In this document: piece after piece, positions 29,914 to 39,265 of the stretch
How positions within the stretch are numbered: the stretch's first letter is position 1
Layout of the letters: every line of letters begins with the position of its first letter
Source: an uncultured beta proteobacterium
Lineage (GTDB): Bacteria; Pseudomonadota; Gammaproteobacteria; Burkholderiales; Burkholderiaceae_C
Assembly: GCA_903951445.1 (NCBI GenBank)
Contig: CAJBBZ010000085.1
Span: 1 to 64,000 of the forward strand
Length of the DNA stretch: 64,000 nt
Direction: 5' to 3'
Translations under genes and position numbers: made by a program
Notes under the pieces: generated by a model
Told to the model about the DNA's origin: nothing
What the model saw: only the letters and a program-made list of their open reading frames with translations
The model's database searches: none

Positions 29914-30672
29914 ATGCCCTACGCCCACATCCTGCTCGACCAGCAAACACCGATTGCCACCCTGACGCTCAACCGCCCCGACAAGCGCAATGCCTTGTCG
30001 GCGGACATGATGCGGGAGATCACGCATGCGCTGCGCGCGGTGGGCGACAGCGATGCGCGCGGCCTCATCTTGGCGGCCAACGGCCCGGTGTTTTCGGCCG
30101 GCCACAGTTTTGCAGACATGGCAGGACAGGACCTGGACCATTTGCGCGCCTTGTTCGATTTGTGCACCACCATGATGAACACGGTGCAATCGCTCCCGCA
30201 ACCCGTGATCGCCAAAGTGCATGCGCTGGCCACCGCAGCGGGCTGCCAATTGGTGGCGACTTGCGACCTGGCGCTGGCGGCGGATACCGCAGGGTTTGCG
30301 ATACCCGGCGGCAAAGCCAGCTTGTTTTGCCACACGCCTTTGGTCGCCGTGGCGCGCAATATCGGCCGCAAGCGGGCTATGGAAATGGCGCTTACGGGCG
30401 ACGCCATCGACGCCGCTACGGCCGCCGATTGGGGGCTCATCAACCGCGCGGTGCCAGCCGCGCAACTGGACGCCGCAACGCTGGATTTAATCAGCCGCGC
30501 CAGCCGGGGCTGCGCCGTCTCCAAAGCCATGGGCAAGCAAGGCTATTACCAGCAAATCGAGCTACCCCAGCTAGAGGCTTACGCCGTATCTGGCGAACGC
30601 ATGTCCCAGGGGGCCGCGCGTGAAGCCGCGCAAGAGAGTTTTAGCGCGTTTTTAAACAAGCGCAAGGCTTAA
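29914..30672 (+). CDS. Enoyl-CoA hydratase/isomerase family protein
   Basis: TLNRPDKRNALSADMM, AATAAGCQLVATCDLALAADTAGFAIPG, RKRAMEMALTGDAIDAATAADWGLINRAV. Confidence 0.88.
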   Translation: MPYAHILLDQQTPIATLTLNRPDKRNALSADMMREITHALRAVGDSDARGLILAANGPVFSAGHSFADMAGQDLDHLRALFDLCTTMMNTVQSLPQPVIAKVHALATAAGCQLVATCDLALAADTAGFAIPGGKASLFCHTPLVAVARNIGRKRAMEMALTGDAIDAATAADWGLINRAVPAAQLDAATLDLISRASRGCAVSKAMGKQGYYQQIELPQLEAYAVSGERMSQGAAREAAQESFSAFLNKRKA

Positions 30673-31784
30673 GCCACCACGGCTTCAGCCGGTACATAGG
30701 CATAGCCCAGGGTTTGGGTAACGGCTTCGTAAGTGACCTGGCCCAGCGCCACGTTCAAGCCCTGGCGCAAGTGAGCGTCGTCACGCATCGCCTGTTTCCA
30801 ACCCTTGTTGGCAATCGCCAGTGCGTGGCCTATGGTGGCGTTGTTCAGGGCAAAGGTGGAAGTACGCGCCACCGCGCCGGGCATATTGGCCACGCAGTAA
30901 TGCACCACGCCATCGACCATAAACGTCGGTTCGGCATGCGTGGTGGCGTGCGAAGTTTCAAAGCAGCCGCCCTGGTCGATGGCCACATCGACCACCACCG
31001 CGCCTTTTTTCATGGCCGCGACCATGGCGCGCGTCACCAGTTTGGGGGCGGAGGCGCCGGGGATGAGCACGCCGCCAATGACCAGTTCGGCATCCAGCAC
31101 CGCGTCCTCCAGGTTTTGCACGCTGCTGTACAAGGTGTGGATGCGGTTGCCAAACACCAGGTCCAGCTGGCGCAGACGATCGACATTGCGGTCGATCACG
31201 GTGACGCGGGCACCCATGCCGACCGCTATTTGCAGCGCGTGCGTACCCACCACGCCCGCGCCCAAAATTACCACATGCGCACCGGGCACGCCGGGCACGC
31301 CGCCCAGCAACACGCCCATACCGCCTTTGGACTTTTCCAAATGCGCCGCACCCGCTTGCACCGCCATGCGACCGGCCACTTCGCTCATGGGCGCCAGCAG
31401 CGGCAGGCCGCCGTGGGCGCCGGTAATCGTCTCGTAGGCAATACACACCGCGCCTGATTGGACGAGCGCCGCTGTCTGCGCCGGGTCCGGCGCCAGATGC
31501 AAGTAGGTGTACAAAATTTGACCGGGCCGAAGCATGGCGCATTCCTGCGCTTGCGGCTCTTTGACCTTGACGACCATGTCCGCCTGCGCGAACACGCTCG
31601 CAGCATCAGGCGCAATCTGCGCACCGGCCGCCTGGTACTGCGCATCGGTCAAACCGATGGCGGCGCCCGCGCCGGTTTGCACCAGCACGCTATGGCCGTT
31701 GGCGCACAAATCGCGCACGCTCGAAGGCGTCAGGCCGACGCGGTATTCATGGTTTTTGATCTCTTGGGGTAGTCCGATAAGCAT
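30669..31784 (-). CDS. ald: Alanine dehydrogenase
   Basis: MLIGLPQEIKNHEYRVGLTPSSVRDL, VHYCVANMPGAVARTSTFALNNATIGHALAIANKGW. Confidence 0.94.
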   Translation of the reverse strand: MLIGLPQEIKNHEYRVGLTPSSVRDLCANGHSVLVQTGAGAAIGLTDAQYQAAGAQIAPDAASVFAQADMVVKVKEPQAQECAMLRPGQILYTYLHLAPDPAQTAALVQSGAVCIAYETITGAHGGLPLLAPMSEVAGRMAVQAGAAHLEKSKGGMGVLLGGVPGVPGAHVVILGAGVVGTHALQIAVGMGARVTVIDRNVDRLRQLDLVFGNRIHTLYSSVQNLEDAVLDAELVIGGVLIPGASAPKLVTRAMVAAMKKGAVVVDVAIDQGGCFETSHATTHAEPTFMVDGVVHYCVANMPGAVARTSTFALNNATIGHALAIANKGWKQAMRDDAHLRQGLNVALGQVTYEAVTQTLGYAYVPAEAVVA

Positions 31785-31869
31785 GGCTTGTCTCCGCTAA
31801 ATTGAGGTGGAGGCGAGTGTGCGGCAGGCAGTTTTTAATTAACAGTTTTATGAAACTTAAGCTATATTC

Positions 31870-31884
31870 ATTAGCACTGCTAAT
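31870..31884. promoter_or_regulatory. Palindrome upstream of the LysR-type regulator
   Basis: ATTAGCA-C-TGCTAAT perfect inverted repeat in the ald/LysR divergent region. Confidence 0.5.
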
Positions 31885-31895
31885 AATTGAAGACC

Positions 31896-32816
31896 ATGCA
31901 AATATTTGACCCGCACGCCCTGGAATGCCTGGCCGCTATCGTGGAAGAAGGCAGTTTTGAGCGGGCGGCGCAGCGCTTATCCATTACCCAATCGGCGGTG
32001 TCGCAGCGCTTGCGCACCTTGGAGATGCAGGCCGGTGCAGTGCTGATCGTGCGCACCCGGCCACTCAAGGCCACACCTGCCGGGCGCTATTTGCTCAAGC
32101 ACGCGCTGCAACTGCGCCTCTTGCGCGCCGACTTGGGCCGCGACCTACAGGCGCTGGCGCCTCGCGAGACGCAAAGCACGCAAGGGCAAGAGCGCATCGC
32201 CATTGCCATCAATGCCGACAGCATCGCCACCTGGGTTTTGCCAGCCTTGCAAACCCTGGTGCAAGACGGCATGGCGCTGGAGATCATTACCGATGACCAG
32301 GACTTCACCCACGAATGGTTGCGCGAAGGCCAGGTGCAAGCCTGTGTCACGGCGCTGGCCAAACCGCTGCGCGGCTGCCAGGTGGTGCAACTAGGGGTGA
32401 TGGACTATGTGGCGGTAGCCAGCCCCGACTATGCGGACACGCATTGCCCCAAAGGCTTAACTGCCCATACTTTGGCAGAAATGCGCTTTATGGCCTTCAA
32501 CCGCAAAGACGATTTGCAAACCCGCTTTGTGCGCAAAGCCTGCGGCCTGAAAAACCCAGGCCTGCAACAAAATTTTTTGCCCAGCGCGCATGGCCGCGTG
32601 CGGGCCGCGCTGCAAGGCTGGGGCGCGACGGTGGTGCCGCTTTTGCAAGTGAAAGACCTGCTCAAAAGCGGCGCGCTGCGCGACCTGGCGCCCAAGGTGC
32701 GATTGCCCGTAGCCCTGTACTGGCATTGCTGGAAACTCGAATCAGCCCTGCTGCAAGCTTTGACCGCTGCGGTGCGCAGCGGCGCGGCCAAAGCACTCAA
32801 AGCTCAAGTCGCCTGA
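31896..32816 (+). CDS. argP: LysR family regulator, ArgP (IciA/LysG)-like
   Basis: FDPHALECLAAIVEEGSFERAAQRLSITQSAVSQRLRTLEMQAGAVLIVRTRP. Confidence 0.82.
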   Translation: MQIFDPHALECLAAIVEEGSFERAAQRLSITQSAVSQRLRTLEMQAGAVLIVRTRPLKATPAGRYLLKHALQLRLLRADLGRDLQALAPRETQSTQGQERIAIAINADSIATWVLPALQTLVQDGMALEIITDDQDFTHEWLREGQVQACVTALAKPLRGCQVVQLGVMDYVAVASPDYADTHCPKGLTAHTLAEMRFMAFNRKDDLQTRFVRKACGLKNPGLQQNFLPSAHGRVRAALQGWGATVVPLLQVKDLLKSGALRDLAPKVRLPVALYWHCWKLESALLQALTAAVRSGAAKALKAQVA

Positions 32817-34372
32817 TCCACCCAATCGAGCAGCTTGAGCCGCTGCACTTTGCCCGAGGGGCCGCGTGGCAGGTCCTGCACAAAATGAAATACCTTGGGC
32901 GTTTTGTAGCGCCCCAGATGCTCGGTGCAAAACGCGCGCAAAGCGGCTTCATCGGCGGCGCAGCCTTCGCGCAGCACGATGCACACCATGATCTCTTGGC
33001 CGTAATGCGCATCGGGCATACCGGTAGCCGCAGCGTCGAGCACGCTGGGGTGGCGTAAGAGCACTTCGTCGATCTCGCGCGGCGCGATGTTCTCGCCGCC
33101 TTTGATGATCAGCTCTTTGATACGCCCGGTGACAAAGAAAAAACCATCGGCATCCCGGTGGCCCAAATCGCCGGTACGCAGCCAACCGTCGGGCGTAAAG
33201 CTGGCGCGGGTGGCGTCCGGGTTTTTGTAGTAGCCCTGCATCACTTGCGGGCCACGGATGGCGATTTCGCCGGTCGTGCCATCGGCCACCGGGCGCAAGT
33301 CGGCATCAATGACGCAGCCCTCGCAGCCCGACGCTTTACCCACAGAACCGAGCTTGCGCAAGGTGGGCTCATAAGGGTTGGAAAACGAGGGCGCAACGGT
33401 TTCCGTAAGGCCCATGGTTTCGATGACGCCGATGCCAAAGCGCTGTTCAAAAGCCTGTAAATGCGCTGGCGGCAAAGCCGCAGACGCACTGCGGCAAAAG
33501 CGGATGTGGCCCAAGCTTTCGCCCTCAGGCGCAGCGCCTTCTAGCAAGTACGAAATCATGGTGGGCACCACGTTAATCCAAGTGCATTGCGCGTGCAGCG
33601 CTTGCTGCCAAAAACGCGCCGCCGAAAACTTGGGCGGCATCGCCAGACTGCCGCCATGGGCCAGCGGCGCCAGCATGGTGACGGCAAAGGCGTTGATATG
33701 GTAGAGCGGCAGCACCGCCAGCACGCGGTCGCGCGCACCCAAGCGGTGTTCGGCACTGATAGCCATGGCATTGGCCGCCAGATTGGACTGGGTCAGCACC
33801 ACGCCTTTGGGCACGCCGGTAGTGCCCGAGGTGTACATCAGCAAAGCCATGGCCTCGGCTTGGGGTTCAGGCATGGACGTAGGCTGCAAGGAACCGAGCA
33901 GGCTGTCATCGGCATCCATATCCGGGCTGCACACCAGCAAGGCCACGGGCCGCGTTAAGGTGGCCAACACGGCTTGCACACGCTCGGCCCAATCCGGGCT
34001 GGCGATCACCAGCTTGCAATCGCTGTGCTCCAGCACATAGCGCATTTGCTCCGGGCTGGAGAGTAGATTGACCGGGTTCACGCACCAGCCGCCATGCATG
34101 GCGCCTAATAGCAAACGCAAAGTATTCAGGCCATTGGGCATGACCATCGACACCGTGTCGCCCGGCTGCATACCCTGCCTCAGCAAGAGCGTGGCGACTT
34201 GGCCGCAATACTGCGAAAGCTGGGCAAATCGCATGGTCGCGGGCGCATGGCTTGGGCTTTGCGCGTTGGCGTCACCGACATCGAGCGCCAGCGCATAAAG
34301 CGCATCGGGCCGCACCGTGGTTTGCAGCTCTAAAAGCGCACGCACCGTGCGCGGCAGCAAATCCTGGCTCAT
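32804..34372 (-). CDS. AMP-forming acyl-CoA ligase, candidate sulfoacetate-CoA ligase (SauT-like)
   Basis: LLMYTSGTTGVPKGVVLTQSN, GYYKNPDATRASFTPDGWLRTGDLG. Start overlaps the end of the SauS-like aldehyde dehydrogenase; SauT assignment rests on neighbourhood. Confidence 0.72.
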   Translation of the reverse strand: MSQDLLPRTVRALLELQTTVRPDALYALALDVGDANAQSPSHAPATMRFAQLSQYCGQVATLLLRQGMQPGDTVSMVMPNGLNTLRLLLGAMHGGWCVNPVNLLSSPEQMRYVLEHSDCKLVIASPDWAERVQAVLATLTRPVALLVCSPDMDADDSLLGSLQPTSMPEPQAEAMALLMYTSGTTGVPKGVVLTQSNLAANAMAISAEHRLGARDRVLAVLPLYHINAFAVTMLAPLAHGGSLAMPPKFSAARFWQQALHAQCTWINVVPTMISYLLEGAAPEGESLGHIRFCRSASAALPPAHLQAFEQRFGIGVIETMGLTETVAPSFSNPYEPTLRKLGSVGKASGCEGCVIDADLRPVADGTTGEIAIRGPQVMQGYYKNPDATRASFTPDGWLRTGDLGHRDADGFFFVTGRIKELIIKGGENIAPREIDEVLLRHPSVLDAAATGMPDAHYGQEIMVCIVLREGCAADEAALRAFCTEHLGRYKTPKVFHFVQDLPRGPSGKVQRLKLLDWVDQAT

Positions 34373-35817
34373 GCGCGACCGTATTTGGCGAAATAGTCCG
34401 CCAGCAATTGGTCCTCGGAAGGCACGTGCTCGGGTATAGGGCGCGAGATGCGGGTGATGTTCAGGTAGTGGCGGTAGTTCATGTTCTCGGAAAAATTGTT
34501 TTTGCCCCAGGTGCCGCAACCCATGGACAGGCTAAAGGGCAAGCCGTTGTCAAAGCTGCCACCGGTAGCGATGCAATGCGCCTGGTCCACGATCACGCGC
34601 GAGACCGGTAGCCGCAAACCCAGCGCCAGCGCGCGCTCGGGCCGCGCACTGTGCAAGCCTACCGAATGGCCCGCGCCTTGGAATGCGTAAATGCGCTCCA
34701 CCGTGGCCATGGCCGCTTCAAAACCCGCTACGCGGTAAATAGTTAACACCGGACACAGTTTTTCGCCGGAAAACGGATAGTCTTCGCCGGCTCCCGTCTC
34801 TTCCACCAGCAACACGCGCGGCTGCAAAGCGGCCACGTCAGACAGGCCCGCACGCTGCGCCACCACCGTCGCGCTTTGGCCGATAACCGCGCTTGACAGC
34901 TTGCCATCGGGCCACATCAGCGCTTGCAAGCGCGCTTTTTGCGCGGCATCGAGCAGCACCGCACCACCGGCTTGCAAAGCTTGCAGCAATGCGGGCGCCG
35001 CCGCGTCCAACACCACCAAGCTGTTTTCAGAGGAGCAACTGGTGGCGTTGTCAAAAGTCTTGGAGCGCAAGATGCGCTCGGCCGCTAGCGCCATGTCGGC
35101 ACTTTCATCGACGATGCCCGCCACATTGCCCGCACCCACACCAAAAGCCGGTGTGCCGCTGGCATAGGCGGCGCGCACATTGGCTTGCGAGCCAGTGGCC
35201 ACTACCAAATCGCAAGCCGCCATCAGCGCATAGGTGGCCGCTTTGCTAATCGGCGCGGGCAGCACTTGCACCAGGTCGCGCGGCGCGCCAATGCGCTCCA
35301 GCGCCGCGTGGATGTACTCCAGCAAGCGCGCGCTCGTGGCCCAGCCTTTGGGCGAGGGCGCGACGATGACCGCATTGCGGCCTTTGAGTGCATTGATGAT
35401 TTTGTTGGCTGGCGTGGCCGCCGGGTTGGTCGATGGCGTGATGGCGCAGACCACGCCTACCGGACGCGCAATTTCGGTAACGCCGGTAGCGGGGTTGTCG
35501 GAAATGACGCCCACCGATTTCGCGCCCTGCAAATCGCGCAGCAAGCCCAAGGTTTTGCGATAGTTTTTGCGCAGCTTGTCGGGTACGTTGCCGATGCCGG
35601 TGTCTTGCACCGCCAACTCAGCCAAGGCCTGGTTGCGGCCCGGCTCCAAGATCGCCCAGGCCGCTGCGGCTACCAGTTCATCCACCCGCGCCTGGTCGTA
35701 CTGTTCGGCGATGCGCTGCGCGGCACGGGCGCGCTGCAGCAAGTCCTGCACGATGGCCTGCGCTTCTTGCTCGGCAGGGCTTAGAGGCTTGACCGAGTTA
35801 TTGACGGCCATGCTCAA
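34369..35817 (-). CDS. Acylating aldehyde dehydrogenase, candidate sulfoacetaldehyde dehydrogenase (SauS-like)
   Basis: GVVCAITPSTNPAATPANKIINALKGRNAVIVAPSPKG, FDNATSCSSENSLVVLD (acylating ALDH Cys region). Confidence 0.78.
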   Translation of the reverse strand: MSMAVNNSVKPLSPAEQEAQAIVQDLLQRARAAQRIAEQYDQARVDELVAAAAWAILEPGRNQALAELAVQDTGIGNVPDKLRKNYRKTLGLLRDLQGAKSVGVISDNPATGVTEIARPVGVVCAITPSTNPAATPANKIINALKGRNAVIVAPSPKGWATSARLLEYIHAALERIGAPRDLVQVLPAPISKAATYALMAACDLVVATGSQANVRAAYASGTPAFGVGAGNVAGIVDESADMALAAERILRSKTFDNATSCSSENSLVVLDAAAPALLQALQAGGAVLLDAAQKARLQALMWPDGKLSSAVIGQSATVVAQRAGLSDVAALQPRVLLVEETGAGEDYPFSGEKLCPVLTIYRVAGFEAAMATVERIYAFQGAGHSVGLHSARPERALALGLRLPVSRVIVDQAHCIATGGSFDNGLPFSLSMGCGTWGKNNFSENMNYRHYLNITRISRPIPEHVPSEDQLLADYFAKYGRA

Positions 35818-36824
35818 TCGGCCTTGATATTGGCGTCTTTAGCCAGCTTGATCCACTTGGGTACTTCGGCTGCAATGGTTTTGGCCAGCGCTTCGGGCGT
35901 ACCGCCCACCGCATCAGCACCTTGGTCCAGCAACTGGGCGCGGATGGCCGGCTCGGCCAGCACGGTGTTGAGCGCTTTGTTCAGTTTGTCGATGATGGCG
36001 CGCGGCGTTTTGGCCGGTACCAGCATGGCGTACCAGGAGTCCACTTCAAAGTCGGGCACGCCGGCTTCTTGCATGGTGGGCACGTCCGCGAAGGCCGGGC
36101 TGCGTTTGACGGTAGATACCGCCAGCGGACGCAGCTTGCCTGCTTTGACCTGCGCCGCTGCCGCAGGAATAGACACCCACAACAAAGGCACCTGGCCACC
36201 GATCACATCGGTCACTGCCGGGCCGCCACCCCGGTAAGGGATGTGCACCAGGGGCGCGCCGGTACGCAGCACCATCAATTCGCCCGCCAAATGGCCGGGC
36301 GAACCATTGCCCACCGAGGCGAATGAAAACTTGTCCGGCGCGGCCTTGGCCTGCGCCACTACATCGGCCACGCTGCGCACCGGCACCGCCATATTGGCCG
36401 CCAGCAATTGCGGCAGCGAGGCGACCAGGCCCACCGGCTCAAAGTCTTTGATGGTGTCAAAAGGCAGCTTAGGGAAGATCGCCGGGTTGATGGTGTGCGA
36501 ACTCAGGGTAAATAGCACGGTGTAGCCATCGGGCGCCGCCTTGGCCACGATGTCGGTGCCCAAGGAGCCCCCCGCGCCGCCTTTGTTGTCGATGACGATG
36601 GGCTGGCCCAGCGCCGCTTGCAAGCGCTGCTGCACGATGCGCGCCACTACATCGGTGCCGCCGCCCGGCGGATAGGGCACGACGAACTTGATCGGCTTAT
36701 CTGGGTAAGCGCCGTCAGCCAAGGCGGCCAGGGGCGCGGCCAGCGCCAGGCTGAGTAAGGTGCTGATACGCACGGTGCGGCCCAGCAGGCTGCGGCGGGA
36801 ACGGGATAACGGGAATTTGGACAT
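35814..36824 (-). CDS. Bug/TctC-family tripartite tricarboxylate transporter substrate-binding protein
   Basis: YPDKPIKFVVPYPPGGGTDVVARIVQQRLQAALGQPIVIDNKGGAGGSLGTDIVAKAAPDGYTV. Exported, 4-bp overlap with the ALDH. Confidence 0.9.
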   Translation of the reverse strand: MSKFPLSRSRRSLLGRTVRISTLLSLALAAPLAALADGAYPDKPIKFVVPYPPGGGTDVVARIVQQRLQAALGQPIVIDNKGGAGGSLGTDIVAKAAPDGYTVLFTLSSHTINPAIFPKLPFDTIKDFEPVGLVASLPQLLAANMAVPVRSVADVVAQAKAAPDKFSFASVGNGSPGHLAGELMVLRTGAPLVHIPYRGGGPAVTDVIGGQVPLLWVSIPAAAAQVKAGKLRPLAVSTVKRSPAFADVPTMQEAGVPDFEVDSWYAMLVPAKTPRAIIDKLNKALNTVLAEPAIRAQLLDQGADAVGGTPEALAKTIAAEVPKWIKLAKDANIKAD

Positions 36825-37073
36825 GGTTTTCTCCTAGTGTGGGGCGCTTTATGGGGCCGGTGGCTAGCGCTTACCTGACATTTTGCACGCTGGGGACGCG
36901 CTGGCTATAGGGGTTAAACCGACAGGGCCCATGCCTTGAGGCCTCAAATACCGATGGCATGGCAATTGCAGAGTCATCCCCAAGTAATAGATCAGACCCG
37001 TAAGCACCTGCCAGAACCCTGCCATCGTCGCAGTTCCGACAGTTTGCACCCCACCTTTGCCCGGAGAAACCAG

Positions 37074-37898
37074 ATGCCACAGCCGACCTTCAACCTGACG
37101 CGCCCATCCCAGCTGCGCTGCTTTGGCGGCGCGCTCGCCCTGGTGATCGGTCTGACGGGGGCTAGCCTTGCCAACGCGTCCAGCGCCAAACCATCTGCGC
37201 CTGCCGCCGTGGCGTCCATGGACCTGAGCGGCCTCAAGTCCAGCCACGGCTACACCCCGGCCCTGGGCGAAAGCCTGGAGCGCATTGTGGCCAAAACCAT
37301 GCCCGAGAGCCCCTTAAGCGTGCAGGTGCTGAGCCAGGCCTTTGTGCTGCTCAACCCGCAAGCCTTTGGCAGCGCCAAACCCCAGCGCACGCAAAGTACG
37401 GCCACCCTGAAAGTGCCCAACCACAACCAATTGCTGCAAATCGTGTTGGCCCGTAATCCGGCAGAGGCCGCAACGGCCCGCGCCCCCGAGCCTGTCGCAG
37501 TCAAGGCCGCCGCCGCCCTGCGCCCCGCCGAAAAGCGCGAAAACTGGGTGCGCTATGCCGGCGGACCCATCAAAACCCCCTCCAGCTTTGACGGCAGCGC
37601 GCCGGACCGTAGCGGCTGGGTGCAATACCTAGGTGCAGCCTTTACGCGCAGCTGGAGCGGCGACGCCAACAGCCGCGCCGAAGCCCGCAGCTGGGTGCAA
37701 TACCCCTCGCTGGGACGCGCCAGCCCCGCCCCCAGCGAAGTGAGCGCGGACAGCGCCAAATGGGTGCAATACCCCAACGTCGCCCGCACCGCCGCGCCAG
37801 CGGCCCAGCCTGAATCCAAGGTGGACACCAGCGGCTGGGTGCGCTTTGTCGCCAACCGCCTTTACCCGCAGCAGCAGTTCGCGCAATTATTTGACTAA
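37074..37898 (+). CDS. Secreted protein with FimV/LysM-like N-terminal segment and five WV(Q/R)(Y/F) repeats
   Basis: Signal-like LTRPSQLRCFGGALALVIGLTGASLANAS. SQAFVLLNPQAFGSAKPQRTQSTATLKVPN resembles FimV 'NPxAF..L..G..L.vP'. Repeats NWVRY/GWVQY/SWVQY/KWVQY/GWVRF. Confidence 0.65.
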   Translation: MPQPTFNLTRPSQLRCFGGALALVIGLTGASLANASSAKPSAPAAVASMDLSGLKSSHGYTPALGESLERIVAKTMPESPLSVQVLSQAFVLLNPQAFGSAKPQRTQSTATLKVPNHNQLLQIVLARNPAEAATARAPEPVAVKAAAALRPAEKRENWVRYAGGPIKTPSSFDGSAPDRSGWVQYLGAAFTRSWSGDANSRAEARSWVQYPSLGRASPAPSEVSADSAKWVQYPNVARTAAPAAQPESKVDTSGWVRFVANRLYPQQQFAQLFD

Positions 37899-38064
37899 GG
37901 GCCACAGCGGCCAGGCCAGGCCATTTGCGCCGCTTTGGGCATTCGCTTCCTACTTTTTTGGCCTATTTATCTCATATTTAATAACTATTTTTTAAAATAC
38001 TAATTAATTTGTGCATAATAAAAGGGATTGAAACCCCTGCCGCATAAGTGCCACCTGCCCAGCC

Positions 38065-38685
38065 ATGCCCGCGCATGGACTGCAAAGCATGCCAGATGCG
38101 GCGCTTTTATTGGCACGCATGCAAACCCACCACCGCCAGTTCGGAATGACGCTGATAGAGCTCATGGTCGCCGTGGCCATTTTGGGCATCTTGCTGGCTA
38201 TTGGCATCCCCAGCATGCAGGGCATGAGCGAGACCGAAGCGGTGCGCGGCCACATGAACACTTTCTTTAGCACTTTGCGCTACGCCCGCTCTGAAGCCAT
38301 TCGCAACCGGGCGCAAGTGGTGATTTGCCCTAGCAACAACAGCGAGAACGCCAGCCCGAGTTGTTCAGACGGCGTTACAGACCATTGGGAACCAGGTTGG
38401 ATTATTTTTGTCAACCGCGATGGGGATACGAATTACACATTTGATGCCACAAAAGATACCTTGTTACGCGTACAAGAGCCTATCAGCACCAGCGGCGGAA
38501 TTATCAAAGTCGCTGGAGGAGCCCCCAACAAGTTGGTGTATCGGAGCACAGGCATTTTGCTGACGGGTGGCGGGAGTTCGTATAGCTTTGATGGCAAGAG
38601 CGGGAGTACCGCCCAGCAAAAACGTGTCTGCATTTCCCTACAGGGACGGGCGCGCATCTCTGCGAGTCTGGACGCTTGCACGTAA
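38065..38685 (+). CDS. fimT: Type IV pilus minor pilin, GspH/FimT-like
   Basis: Prepilin motif FG|MTLIELMVAVAILGILLAIGIPSMQGM; GspH-like body. Exact start among several Met codons uncertain. Confidence 0.85.
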   Translation: MPAHGLQSMPDAALLLARMQTHHRQFGMTLIELMVAVAILGILLAIGIPSMQGMSETEAVRGHMNTFFSTLRYARSEAIRNRAQVVICPSNNSENASPSCSDGVTDHWEPGWIIFVNRDGDTNYTFDATKDTLLRVQEPISTSGGIIKVAGGAPNKLVYRSTGILLTGGGSSYSFDGKSGSTAQQKRVCISLQGRARISASLDACT

Positions 38686-38701
38686 GTGGCGGAGGCACTG
38701 A

Positions 38702-39265
38702 ATGCTCGTACACCGTCCAACATATCTGAAAACGATATCTCGCTCGCAGCGCACGCACCAAACCGGCGCCTCGCTGCTCGAAGTGCTGATTGCCATATTG
38801 ATTATGTCTTTTGGTATCACCGGTGTCGCGCTGTTAATGGCCGCGACGATTCAGTACAACAAAACCTCGCAATACCAAATGGTGGGTTTGCAAATCGCCA
38901 CGCAACTGGCGGAATCTATGCGCGCCAATACCGATGGATTTATGGCCGATTCCTATGCCAAGACCGATACGTATTCTTCGAACGTCGCTGCCGCCTCCCT
39001 ACCCAGCTGCGCCAACACATCAGCATGCACCAGCAGCGAAATCGCCACCATAGACAAGGCACAAGTCGCAAACACCTTGCGCTTAGCACTTCCCGGTGGC
39101 GACTTCAATGTGCAGCGCAATGGCAACCGGGCCGATATTTGGATTATGTGGATGGAGCCCAAAACCGCCACATCCATGTCGATGGGCACTGCCAATTGCC
39201 GGGCCGCTGCGATTAGCGGCCTTGGCGACCCACCGCGCTGTTTGTATATGCGGGCTGCGCTATGA
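38702..39265 (+). CDS. pilV: Type IV pilus minor pilin PilV
   Basis: TG|ASLLEVLIAILIMSFGITGVALLMAATIQYN; overlaps pilW. Confidence 0.83.
   Translation: MLVHRPTYLKTISRSQRTHQTGASLLEVLIAILIMSFGITGVALLMAATIQYNKTSQYQMVGLQIATQLAESMRANTDGFMADSYAKTDTYSSNVAAASLPSCANTSACTSSEIATIDKAQVANTLRLALPGGDFNVQRNGNRADIWIMWMEPKTATSMSMGTANCRAAAISGLGDPPRCLYMRAAL

Noticed and set aside
29769-30623. 284-aa ORF overlapping the enoyl-CoA hydratase in another frame
   Set aside because: Arg/Gly/Pro-rich alternative frame with no domain-like features; the 29914-30672 frame has clear crotonase motifs.
37542-37850. Regular tgggtgcaatac repeats considered as a CRISPR or minisatellite
   Set aside because: They are in-frame short coding motifs (WVQY) at variable spacing with no identical repeats of CRISPR length; better explained as protein repeats.
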